The notes below the pieces were generated by a model that saw only the letters and a list, made by a program, of their open reading frames with translations, ran no database searches and was not told where the DNA came from. 36,211 nucleotides of DNA, from the NCBI GenBank assembly GCA_007693845.1, contig RECV01000135.1, positions 1 to 36,211 of the forward strand. Reading direction: 5' to 3'. Made by a program: the position numbers and the translations under genes. The DNA is from Phycisphaerales bacterium (GTDB taxonomy: Bacteria; Planctomycetota; Phycisphaerae; Phycisphaerales; SM1A02). This document shows, piece after piece, positions 26,839-34,053 of the stretch. How positions within the stretch are numbered: the stretch's first letter is position 1; the number at the start of each line of letters is the position of its first letter.

Positions 26839-27147
26839 TCAGACTCGGATTTGCTTCACTTCCTCGTACGCTTCCATCACTTTATTTCTCACCTGAAGCA
26901 ACATTTTGAAGGCCACGTCGGCTTTCTCCGTCGCCAGGATCACGTTTTCCAAGTCATTGCGCCGACCCGCGTGAAGGTCTTCCACCGCTTCACGCGCGTC
27001 TGACTGGAGCTTGTTGACCTCCGCGATCTGCTCCTTGAGGAACTCCTTGAAGTCTGGGCCGTTCGCCGAGCCGGACTGCCCCGGCTGGCTCTGCGCCGGC
27101 TTCGTCAGCGGCGTGGTTTTTCCAATCAGTCCCAGGGGATCGGTCAT
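26839..27147 (-). CDS. fliE: Flagellar hook-basal body complex protein FliE
   Basis: This 102-residue adapter joins the MS ring to the rod. After a short variable start (MTDPLGLIGKTTPLTKPAQ) it has FKEFLKEQIAEVNKLQSDAREAVEDLHAGR and then the C-terminal family signature NDLENVILATEKADVAFKMLLQVRNKVMEAYEEVKQIRV. Length is typical (100-110). It follows flgC by 23 bases, the conserved flgB-flgC-fliE order. Confidence 0.95.
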   Translation of the reverse strand: MTDPLGLIGKTTPLTKPAQSQPGQSGSANGPDFKEFLKEQIAEVNKLQSDAREAVEDLHAGRRNDLENVILATEKADVAFKMLLQVRNKVMEAYEEVKQIRV

Positions 27148-27170
27148 GTCAGTTCCTCAGGCCGGTCGGA

Positions 27171-27575
27171 TCATCCGAGCAGTTGCAGCGCAATACTTGT
27201 CATCGACTTGGTCGCCTCGATCGCCGCAATGTTGGCCTCGTACGAGCGGGCCGCTTCCATCGCATTCATCTGTTCCACGACGGGATTAATGTTCGGATAG
27301 CCGACGTAGCCGTTCTCATCAGCGAACGGTGAGCCGGGCTCATACTTCAACATCGGGGTGCCGTCGTCAAGTTCAATATTGCTCACGTGAACACCCATCG
27401 GTTCACCACGGCTGGGATCTCCAGCGGCGAGATGCGCGATCCGGCGGCGGAACGGCTCGTACTCGCCGTTCTCGTTCAGGATGGTGTCCTTGTTCGCCAC
27501 ATTCGCCGCAACCACATTGAGGCGGGTTCGTTGGGCGATGAGGCCGGAGGTCGAAATGTCAAGAGAGCCGAGCAT
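27171..27575 (-). CDS. flgC: Flagellar basal-body rod protein FlgC
   Basis: This 134-residue rod subunit is exported by the flagellar system. The start MLGSLDISTSGLIAQRTRLNVVAANVANKDT matches the rod-protein N-terminus. The centre VHVSNIELDDGTPMLKYEPGSPFADENGYVGYPNINPVVEQM is characteristic of FlgC. The C-terminus MNAMEAARSYEANIAAIEATKSM is the mirror helix. It sits 30 bases after flgB. Confidence 0.96.
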   Translation of the reverse strand: MLGSLDISTSGLIAQRTRLNVVAANVANKDTILNENGEYEPFRRRIAHLAAGDPSRGEPMGVHVSNIELDDGTPMLKYEPGSPFADENGYVGYPNINPVVEQMNAMEAARSYEANIAAIEATKSMTSIALQLLG

Positions 27576-27605
27576 GATTCAAGCCCCTGTTTCGGGGGTC
27601 AATGT

Positions 27606-28040
27606 TTACAGTCGCTCACGAATGGCGAGATTGAGGGTTTCAAACTCCCGGCGCAAGAACTGCGCTGCGGAGCGATACATCGTGAAGTTCTCGACCATGT
27701 GTTGCATGGTGCGTTCCAGATCCCGGTCGTTCTCATCGTGAAAAAGAATATTCTCCCCGGCGGGCGTCGGATGCAGTGTCATCTCGCGGTCATTGACTTC
27801 CACTTCGGAAGAGGACGGCAGCTTGAGCTCGCCGCCACGGTTGCCATGCCGTGCCCGCCGATCATCCATCGCCTCGCCGAGCTGCTTCTGAAAAGCGCTG
27901 ACGGAAACATCGAGCGGGCGGTAGTCGGGCGTGGAAAGGTTTGCGATGTTGTGGACGATCAACGCGTGCCGCTGCCCGGCGAACTGCATCGTTCGCTCCA
28001 GAACCGGTATCGAGCCCGCGTTGGTGAGTCCGGCAATCAT
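27606..28040 (-). CDS. flgB: Flagellar basal-body rod protein FlgB
   Basis: This is the first rod subunit and first gene of the operon. The ATG at 28040 gives 144 residues starting MIAGLTNAGSIPVLERTMQFAGQRHALI, then VHNIANLSTPDYRPLDVSVSAF, the usual N-terminus. The C-terminal part has NDRDLERTMQHMVENFTMYRSAAQFLRREF. The frame is open up to 28157, but that extension would overlap the promoter and enhancer region and begins with non-family sequence, so 28040 is preferred. The predicted sigma-54 start is about 29 bases upstream. Confidence 0.94.
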   Translation of the reverse strand: MIAGLTNAGSIPVLERTMQFAGQRHALIVHNIANLSTPDYRPLDVSVSAFQKQLGEAMDDRRARHGNRGGELKLPSSSEVEVNDREMTLHPTPAGENILFHDENDRDLERTMQHMVENFTMYRSAAQFLRREFETLNLAIRERL

Positions 28041-28079
28041 GCATCCTGCTCCGTCGAGTTCATCCTGTGACTGGTACGC

Positions 28080-28094
28080 TGCAAATCCCATGCC
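28080..28094 (-). promoter_or_regulatory. Sigma-54 (-24/-12) promoter of the flgB operon
   Basis: On the minus strand GGCATG-GGAT-TTGCA matches the sigma-54 consensus GGCACG-N4-TTGCA with one substitution. The GG and GC dinucleotides are exactly ten bases apart. Transcription is predicted to start near 28069, leaving a 29-base leader to flgB. It lies between the flgB gene and an NtrC-family regulator gene and has two enhancer-like dyads upstream. Confidence 0.8.
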
Positions 28095-28136
28095 GCCGAT
28101 CAGTCGCCTCACACTGCTTCGTTCCGCCGCGCCAGT

Positions 28137-28153
28137 GGCGCAATCGCTGCGCT
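28137..28153. promoter_or_regulatory. Enhancer-like dyad 1 (regulator binding site)
   Basis: On the minus strand this reads AGCGCAGCGATTGCGCC, a dyad with arms GCGCA and TGCGC. Thirteen of 17 positions are identical to dyad 2. The centre is about -76 relative to the predicted sigma-54 start, within the usual enhancer range. The likely binder is the adjacent NtrC-type regulator, which has a Fis-type helix-turn-helix. Confidence 0.6.
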
Positions 28154-28166
28154 TCACCTGAGCTCG

Positions 28167-28183
28167 AGCGCAACGGTTGCGCT
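28167..28183. promoter_or_regulatory. Enhancer-like dyad 2 (regulator binding site)
   Basis: AGCGCAACCGTTGCGCT on the minus strand is a perfect inverted repeat with seven-base arms and a three-base spacer. Its centre is exactly 30 bp from dyad 1 (three helical turns) and about -106 from the predicted start. It follows the regulator stop codon by 15 bases; no T tract follows, so a terminator function is unlikely. Confidence 0.65.
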
Positions 28184-28198
28184 GTCGGGGCGCCTGGC

Positions 28199-29758
28199 CT
28201 ACAGCGATTCATCCACAAGCCGCGCTTCCTTCCATTTCTTGAGTTTCAACCCCAGCGTGCGCACGCCGATGCCGAGGGCCTCAGCGCTCTTCTGACGGTG
28301 GCCGTTGTGGTGTTCCAGCGTGGCGATGATCGTCTCACGTTCAATGTCATCCAGCGTCAACTCACCGTTGCAGATGTGGCCGATCTCATGACCCTCCGCA
28401 CCGTCGATCTGCGGCGCATCGTTGAGTTCCATCATGGAGGATGCCCGCGCGGCGATCGGACGGGCCTGTCCGTTAACCGTTGACGGCGCGATCTCGGTTG
28501 ATGTTGCCAGGATTGGATCCGCTGCGGGAAGCCACGGCGCGACCAGGGGCGCTTCAATCGTCTCCCCGGCGGTCAGCACGGCCGCTCGCTCGCAAAGATT
28601 CTGCAACTCGCGGACATTGCCCGGCCAGGAATAACGCTGGAAGAGTTCCATCGCATCCGGCGTGACGCGCTTGACGGGCTTGCCCTCCCGCTTGGCCACC
28701 TGCTCAAGAAAGTGCTGAACGAGTTCCGGAATATCCTCCACATGTTCCCGCAATGCCGGCATCGGCAGCGGCAGCACATTGAGGCGGAAGTACAGATCCT
28801 GCCGAAAGGTCCCGCGCTCCACCTCGCGCGACAGATCTCGGTTGGTCGTCGCAATCACCCGGACATCCACGGACCGGCTGGTTGAAGAGCCGACCCGCTC
28901 GAAACACTGTTCCTGCAGGACTCGCAGCAGCTTGGCCTGAATCTCGGGGGCGATCTCACTGATCTCATCGAGCAGCAGCGTGCCGCCGTCCGCAAGTTCG
29001 AAACGACCTTTGCGAAGTTTGTCCGCGCCGGTGAACGCGCCTTTCTCGTGGCCGAAGAGTTCCGATTCCAGCAGATTCGTCGAGAGCGCTGCACAGTTGA
29101 TCGCGAGGAACGGTTGGGCCGCGCGCGGGCTGGACTCGTGGATCGCGCGGGCCGCGACTTCCTTGCCGGCTCCGGACTCACCGGTAATCAGCACGGTGCC
29201 GTGACTGTCCGCAATGCGATCGATGCGTTCGCGCAGTTCGCTCATGATCCGGCCCCGGCCGATCATCTTGTGCGCGCGCACCTTTCGCCGCGATCGGCCG
29301 TTGTGCGAATCCTCAGCCGCACCTTCGGCCGTTTCCGAGACCGCCTCCGTTCCGGGCGTGCCGGACAATCGCAGAATGGCGTTTTCACGGACCAGCTTGG
29401 CGTGGTTGATGGCGCGGGCGATCGTGACCAGCAGCACATCGCCGCTGAAAGGCTTGGTGATGTAGTCGTACGCGCCGTTCTTCATGGCCTGCACCGCGGT
29501 TTCGATCGTGCCGTAGGCGGTCATGAGCACGACGGGCAGTTGCTCATCCTGATCACGGATGGTGGCCAGCAGATCCAAGCCGTCCATCTCCGGCATCTGG
29601 AGATCAGTCACGACCACATCGACCGAGCGTTTGCTCAGTTTGTCGATCGCATCCTTGCCACTGGAGGCGGTTACAACCGCGTGGCCCTTGCGGGAGAGGG
29701 TCGTTGCGACACTGTCGCGCATCATTTCCTTATCATCGACGACGAGTATTCGGCTCAC
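28199..29758 (-). CDS. NtrC-family sigma-54-dependent response regulator
   Basis: This 519-residue activator has a receiver domain with acidic pocket D8/D9, phospho-acceptor D52 in VVVTDLQMPEMDG, and the conserved Lys102 (TKPF). The AAA+ domain has Walker A GESGAGKE (193-200), the GAFTGA loop (240-245) that contacts sigma-54, and Walker B LLLDE (261-265). The C-terminus has a Fis-type HTH: ERETIIATLEHHNGHRQKSAEALGIGVRTLG. Start is GTG overlapping the kinase stop by four bases. Adjacency to the flgB operon and its kinase suggests a FlgR/FleR-like master activator of flagellar genes. Unlike Helicobacter FlgR, it keeps its DNA-binding domain. Its likely sites are the dyads at 28137 and 28167. 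Confidence 0.93.
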   Translation of the reverse strand: MSRILVVDDKEMMRDSVATTLSRKGHAVVTASSGKDAIDKLSKRSVDVVVTDLQMPEMDGLDLLATIRDQDEQLPVVLMTAYGTIETAVQAMKNGAYDYITKPFSGDVLLVTIARAINHAKLVRENAILRLSGTPGTEAVSETAEGAAEDSHNGRSRRKVRAHKMIGRGRIMSELRERIDRIADSHGTVLITGESGAGKEVAARAIHESSPRAAQPFLAINCAALSTNLLESELFGHEKGAFTGADKLRKGRFELADGGTLLLDEISEIAPEIQAKLLRVLQEQCFERVGSSTSRSVDVRVIATTNRDLSREVERGTFRQDLYFRLNVLPLPMPALREHVEDIPELVQHFLEQVAKREGKPVKRVTPDAMELFQRYSWPGNVRELQNLCERAAVLTAGETIEAPLVAPWLPAADPILATSTEIAPSTVNGQARPIAARASSMMELNDAPQIDGAEGHEIGHICNGELTLDDIERETIIATLEHHNGHRQKSAEALGIGVRTLGLKLKKWKEARLVDESL

Positions 29759-30792
29759 GGTGCGTACTCCAGGCTGGCGGGTTGTTGATTCTCGTTGTTT
29801 GTTTCCGTGCGGGCGATCGTCATGATCGAAATCGGCGGGTCCGCTTCCATTGCCTCGTCGGCCCCGGGATCATCATCGCCTTCCGCTTCCCGCGCGGACT
29901 CGAGCGGTCTACGGGGCAGGCAGAGTTCAATTCGCGCGCCGCCCGCATCGCGGTTACTCACGTTGATGTGCCCGCCATGGGCGTCGATGATCCGGTGCAC
30001 GATCGCCAGACCTAGGCCGGTTCCGGTTTTCCGGGTCGTGAAGAACGGGTTGAACATGCGTTCGACGACTTCGGGTGGAATACCCGGGCCATTGTCTTCC
30101 ACCGCAATGACGATGCGTTCGTCGTACTGCCCGCCGGGACAGCGCATCTTGCGCTCTTCGGTGATGACCCGCACGCGGCGCGGCCGATCGAGAATGCCGT
30201 CCGTCTCCCCCATGGCCTCGACGGCATTTCGCACGATGTTGCCCAGTGCCTGTCCCAGCAGCCCGGCGTCGGCGTGCATCGGACCGGCCGCGCGGAACGA
30301 ACACGCCAGCTCGGTGCCGCTGTTCTGAAACAGGGCCGTACAGCCGTCCAGTGCACGCTGCACCAGCGCCTTCGGGTCGATCGGCTGCGGCTCGATGGTC
30401 GTCTTCCGGGCAAAGGAAAGGACATCACGGACGATGGCATCGAGCCCGACGACCGCGCGATCGATCTTGCGGCACACCTCCGCCTGGTCGGGGCGGTCCG
30501 CCAGATCCTCCTCCAGCATCTGGACGTAGAGTTGAATCGAACCGAGCGGGTTGCGAATCTCGTGAGCGATGCCGGCGGCCATTTCACCCAGCGCCGCGAG
30601 CGATCGCGAGCGGCGGAGTTTGGCGTTCGCTTCGGCGAGTTCGGCCTGCAACTGCGCGACCTGCTCCTTCAGCGCGACGTGGGTCTGCTGCAACTGCTCA
30701 GTGGTTTCCGCGACCACGCCCATTAGCTCGCGCAGGTCGTCGACATCCAGCGATCCGCCGTGCTTCGCCATTGACTTCAGAACGGAGTTCAT
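29755..30792 (-). CDS. Cytosolic sensor histidine kinase (FlgS/FleS-like)
   Basis: This 345-residue protein has no membrane helix. Residues 20-65 form a coiled coil (LQQTHVALKEQVAQLQAELAEANAKLRR). The HisKA domain has AALGEMAAGIAHEIRNPLGS with the phospho-accepting His77. The HATPase domain has an N-box (GQALGNIVRNAVEAM), G1 (VEDNGPGIPPEVVERMF), F-box (NPFFTTRKTGTGLGLAIVHRI) and further Gly motifs. The combination of a cytosolic short kinase next to an NtrC-type regulator is that of flagellar two-component pairs such as FlgS-FlgR and FleS-FleR. The input signal is not obvious from sequence. The 60-residue C-terminal tail is acidic and low complexity. It is 3 bases from the flgN-like gene. Confidence 0.9.
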   Translation of the reverse strand: MNSVLKSMAKHGGSLDVDDLRELMGVVAETTEQLQQTHVALKEQVAQLQAELAEANAKLRRSRSLAALGEMAAGIAHEIRNPLGSIQLYVQMLEEDLADRPDQAEVCRKIDRAVVGLDAIVRDVLSFARKTTIEPQPIDPKALVQRALDGCTALFQNSGTELACSFRAAGPMHADAGLLGQALGNIVRNAVEAMGETDGILDRPRRVRVITEERKMRCPGGQYDERIVIAVEDNGPGIPPEVVERMFNPFFTTRKTGTGLGLAIVHRIIDAHGGHINVSNRDAGGARIELCLPRRPLESAREAEGDDDPGADEAMEADPPISIMTIARTETNNENQQPASLEYAP

Positions 30793-30795
30793 CGC

Positions 30796-31272
30796 TTAGC
30801 CCTTCCGATCGGAAAACCGCGGATCGCGTGCGGCGTGCCGCTTCGCCATGTAAGCGCGCTGGGCTTGTTTCGCATTGCCGAGCGAATTGATCTCTTTGCG
30901 TGATTCATCACGAAGTCGCTCCATGGATTTCTGATCTTCCTCATCGCGCTGCATGATGTCGCTGAGACAGCTTGAAAGCCCTTCAATGGTGTGGCCGAGC
31001 TTGCGGCGCGTCTCCTCGTCCAGTCCCCTCGGCTCATCGCGAACGCGCTCACTCAGCGCATTGATCTTCTCCTGACGCGTGAGCAGACGTTCGAGAATCG
31101 TCTGACGCTGATCGAGCAGCGAGAGCAGTTCATCGTGCTGATCGCCCTGAATCAGTTGGCGCTGACGTGCCGCCAGTTCACGCAACTGCGTCAGATCTTC
31201 CTGCTGACGGTTCAGCAGCGCGATCAGTTCGGTCCGGGGTTCATCCGCAATCTGGCCTGTCGTCTCGTTCAT
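30796..31272 (-). CDS. flgN: FlgN-like flagellar export chaperone
   Basis: This 158-residue, all-helical, highly charged protein has an N-terminal region (LIALLNRQQEDLTQLRELAARQRQLI, DELLSLLDQRQTILERLL) that matches FlgN-type helix hairpins. FlgN chaperones the hook-associated proteins FlgK and FlgL. Sequence identity in this family is low, so the call rests on heptad pattern, size (120-160) and the flagellar neighbourhood. The C-terminal 30 residues are basic (AKRHAARDPRFSDRKG). It is directly upstream of the kinase gene, with a three-base gap. Confidence 0.65.
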   Translation of the reverse strand: MNETTGQIADEPRTELIALLNRQQEDLTQLRELAARQRQLIQGDQHDELLSLLDQRQTILERLLTRQEKINALSERVRDEPRGLDEETRRKLGHTIEGLSSCLSDIMQRDEEDQKSMERLRDESRKEINSLGNAKQAQRAYMAKRHAARDPRFSDRKG

Positions 31273-31329
31273 TCGTGCATCCTTCCGCAGTCGGCCGGCA
31301 TCACGCCGTTCGTCGGAGAGTCATCAGTT

Positions 31330-33912
31330 TCACTCGGGGCGCTGATCCCCGGCCCGCGCGGTCCGCGCCGCAACCGGCGTATTGCGCAACCACTGTTCCC
31401 ACGCCGCCCGATCAAGCAATGCATCTGGCGCGTCAAACGCTTCATCCCGCAACTGCTGCAAATGGGTCAATGCCCGTTTGTGAGCGGTCTGCGCTCGATC
31501 CCGATCGCCCATCGCCATGTAGGCATTGACGACCTGGATGAGGGCGTGCATTGAGACGTGATGATCGGGGTACCGGCGAACCGTGAGGTCATACCAGCGG
31601 ATCGCTTGATCAAAGAGCCCCAGTTCGAATGCCGCCTCGGCGCGCAACAGGTGGGAACTGCGAAGCAGATCCTCATCCAGCGCTGACAACCGTTCGGTCG
31701 GCCGATTCTCCAGCTTCTCCCTCACCTGGCTGTAGAGCGCCATGGCTTCGCGCAAATGATCAAACCGGAGTTCCTCCAGTCGGCGCTGTTCGCCAAGCGA
31801 TTCGATCCGCTCGTCGCGAAGTCGGTGTTCAATGTCCCGCGCCAGCCCGCGGTAGCTGTCCGCCAGCCGATACATGATCTGATGAATACCCGGGTCATCC
31901 GGATAGCGCCGGGTCGCCTGGTCGAGATACTCCACCGCATCGGTGTACTCACCGGTGCGGTAATAGAGCGTACCGAGTTCAATGAGCGCATCGCGGAAGT
32001 CATCCGCATCCGGCTGAATGGGGGCGACTCCGGAAAGGACCTGTCGCAACTGCCGTTCCGCTTCCGGCTTGCGTTCCAGCGCGAGATAGCACCGCGCCAA
32101 CGGGACGTGCGCCCGAGTGGCCACCACACTCCGCGGCTGTTCATCAATGACCAGTTCATAGTAGCGGGCGGCATCCTCGTACTGTTGCAAAGCGTGATGG
32201 GCCTGCGCCAGTCGGAACGCCACCTCGCCCCGCCGGGGATCTTCCCGGGATCGGCCCGAGAGATACTCATCGAGATGACGAATGGCCTCTTCGTGCAGAC
32301 CGGCCCGGTCGAAACTCTGGCCCGCCAGCCACAACGACTCGGCCCATGACTCATCCTCGACCGGATTTGCCGCCACGGCACGAGCATGGCGCACGAAATA
32401 TTCACCCGCCTTCTCGTACTTGACGTTGGCCTGATACCGCTTCGCCGGATCAATCGACGGCGTGCGGGTCGCAGCGCCAGATTGATCGCCCGCGGCCTCC
32501 GCCATGATGTTGTCCGCCAGTTGCCGGCTGGAGGACGCCAGACGGAGCAGCACATCGATCGGGACCGCGTTCGGCTGAAAGAGTTCCTCAGCAATCTCTG
32601 CGTAGGCGATCGCCAGTTCTAACTGTCCCAAAGCCAGAGCCGCATCATGCCGATCCACGAGACTCGCCGCGACCCGTTCCTTCGTGACGAAGCGGTCGCC
32701 TTCCTGATTTCGCAGGCGTCGTCTCAGCTCACGATAATCGTGCCGGCTGTCCTCGTGATTGCCGAGCTGACTGTTGACCTCAGCGCGGCCGAGCAGTCCG
32801 GGCAGAAAGCTGGGCGTGCCTACGAAATCACGCACGACGGGATCAAAGAAGCCGTAAGCCAGTTCCAGATCGCCGCGAACGACCGCGAGTCGCCCGAGCA
32901 CGACGAGCGCATCGCCGCGCGCCGGCTCATCGCTCTCAAACATGTCCATCGACCGCGTGAGATGAAACTCCGCGTCGTCGAACCGGCCAAGGTCGTAGTA
33001 TCCGCGCCCGAGCAGGGCGTTCAATTCGCCGAAGTTGACCCGGGAATCGTCCGACGCTTCGTATTCAAGCCGACGAAGATCGACGAGGAGTTGATCGACC
33101 GCGCGTTGCGGTTCACCGAAGCCCAGCCGAATCTCCGCCAACCGCGAGATCGCCCAGGCCCGATCGGGAAGCGTCGAACGCTGATCGGTTCTGAACTCCG
33201 CCAGTTTTTGCTCGACGGTGCTTCGATCGTAATCCGGCTGGCGGAGGCGAGCTTCGACCAGTCTTCGAAAAACGCGAATGCGGGCATTGCGCGCCGCGGA
33301 CGCGGCTCCGCTGACATCAAGGTGATCCAGTTCATCGAGCAGTCGTTCGGCGGCATCAAGCTGTCCGAGTCCGATTCGCGACATGGCCCATCGCTCGAGG
33401 CGAACGGCGTCCATGGGAACGCCGAATTCTCGCGCCAGCGCGTACTGCTCATCGATGCGTTCGTTGTTCTCCGGCAGGGAAGCCCCCGCTTCCCGCTGGG
33501 CGAGCGACGTCCAGTCGGCGACCGCGCGGTGAAATCGTCCTCTTTCCTCGTTGGTGGCCAGTTCCAGATTCGGCTCTAACACATCACGCAGACGTCGGCC
33601 GGCCTGTTCGAGTTTCCCGTCGCCGATCCAGATTTCGACTTCCGCCATCGCCGCGCCGAAGTCATCGTCCGGAGCGCGCTGGATGGCAACGATCACCCCC
33701 ACCGCGATCAGCGCCAGACTGAGCAGGATGGTCGGCACCTGCCAGAGCTGCGAGGGCGAGGTCCAGTCCACCGGCGCACTTTCGTCGTCGGACCACTCCT
33801 CCGCATCCGGCGGTGGCGCATCATTTTGCTGTGGACCGTCAGCCACGCGAGATCCTCTCAGGTCCACCCCGAACGCGGGGTGGAGACGATCACCAAATCG
33901 CAGCGAATCCAT
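31330..33912 (-). CDS. Membrane-anchored TPR-repeat protein
   Basis: This 860-residue protein has an acidic, Pro-rich N-terminus (about 25-55), one membrane helix (about 60-80, VPTILLSLALIAVGVIVAI) and then TPR-type helix pairs to the end. Examples are WAISRLAEIRLGFGEPQRAVDQL, FGELNALLGRGYYDLGRFDDAEFHL and YADAVEYLDQATRRYPDDPGIHQIMY-like units. The topology suggests a short cytosolic N-terminus and an extracytoplasmic TPR solenoid, or the reverse. It may be a scaffold or secretion-related protein; no named family is recognised. It is 57 bases upstream of the flgN-like gene on the same strand. This suggests, but does not prove, a motility link. The downstream end contains Arg-rich TPRs. Confidence 0.65.
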   Translation of the reverse strand: MDSLRFGDRLHPAFGVDLRGSRVADGPQQNDAPPPDAEEWSDDESAPVDWTSPSQLWQVPTILLSLALIAVGVIVAIQRAPDDDFGAAMAEVEIWIGDGKLEQAGRRLRDVLEPNLELATNEERGRFHRAVADWTSLAQREAGASLPENNERIDEQYALAREFGVPMDAVRLERWAMSRIGLGQLDAAERLLDELDHLDVSGAASAARNARIRVFRRLVEARLRQPDYDRSTVEQKLAEFRTDQRSTLPDRAWAISRLAEIRLGFGEPQRAVDQLLVDLRRLEYEASDDSRVNFGELNALLGRGYYDLGRFDDAEFHLTRSMDMFESDEPARGDALVVLGRLAVVRGDLELAYGFFDPVVRDFVGTPSFLPGLLGRAEVNSQLGNHEDSRHDYRELRRRLRNQEGDRFVTKERVAASLVDRHDAALALGQLELAIAYAEIAEELFQPNAVPIDVLLRLASSSRQLADNIMAEAAGDQSGAATRTPSIDPAKRYQANVKYEKAGEYFVRHARAVAANPVEDESWAESLWLAGQSFDRAGLHEEAIRHLDEYLSGRSREDPRRGEVAFRLAQAHHALQQYEDAARYYELVIDEQPRSVVATRAHVPLARCYLALERKPEAERQLRQVLSGVAPIQPDADDFRDALIELGTLYYRTGEYTDAVEYLDQATRRYPDDPGIHQIMYRLADSYRGLARDIEHRLRDERIESLGEQRRLEELRFDHLREAMALYSQVREKLENRPTERLSALDEDLLRSSHLLRAEAAFELGLFDQAIRWYDLTVRRYPDHHVSMHALIQVVNAYMAMGDRDRAQTAHKRALTHLQQLRDEAFDAPDALLDRAAWEQWLRNTPVAARTARAGDQRPE

Positions 33913-34053
33913 TCGCCGCCGCTCGGCTTATCGGTTGCGACAGAATCGAAACTTCAGGATTCGGAGCAATGACCGGAATTTTTTGCGCGAGCGGACCGGC
34001 GGTACGGAGCCGCGGCGTACTCGATGAACATCCCGGATGTCCTCACCCGCGCA

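Noticed and set aside
25529-26896. 455-codon plus-strand frame
   Set aside because: Opposite fliF, with no domain. fliF in the other strand is unambiguous.
28041-28157. Longer FlgB from an upstream start
   Set aside because: The extension has no FlgB sequence and would cover the sigma-54 promoter and part of the enhancer.
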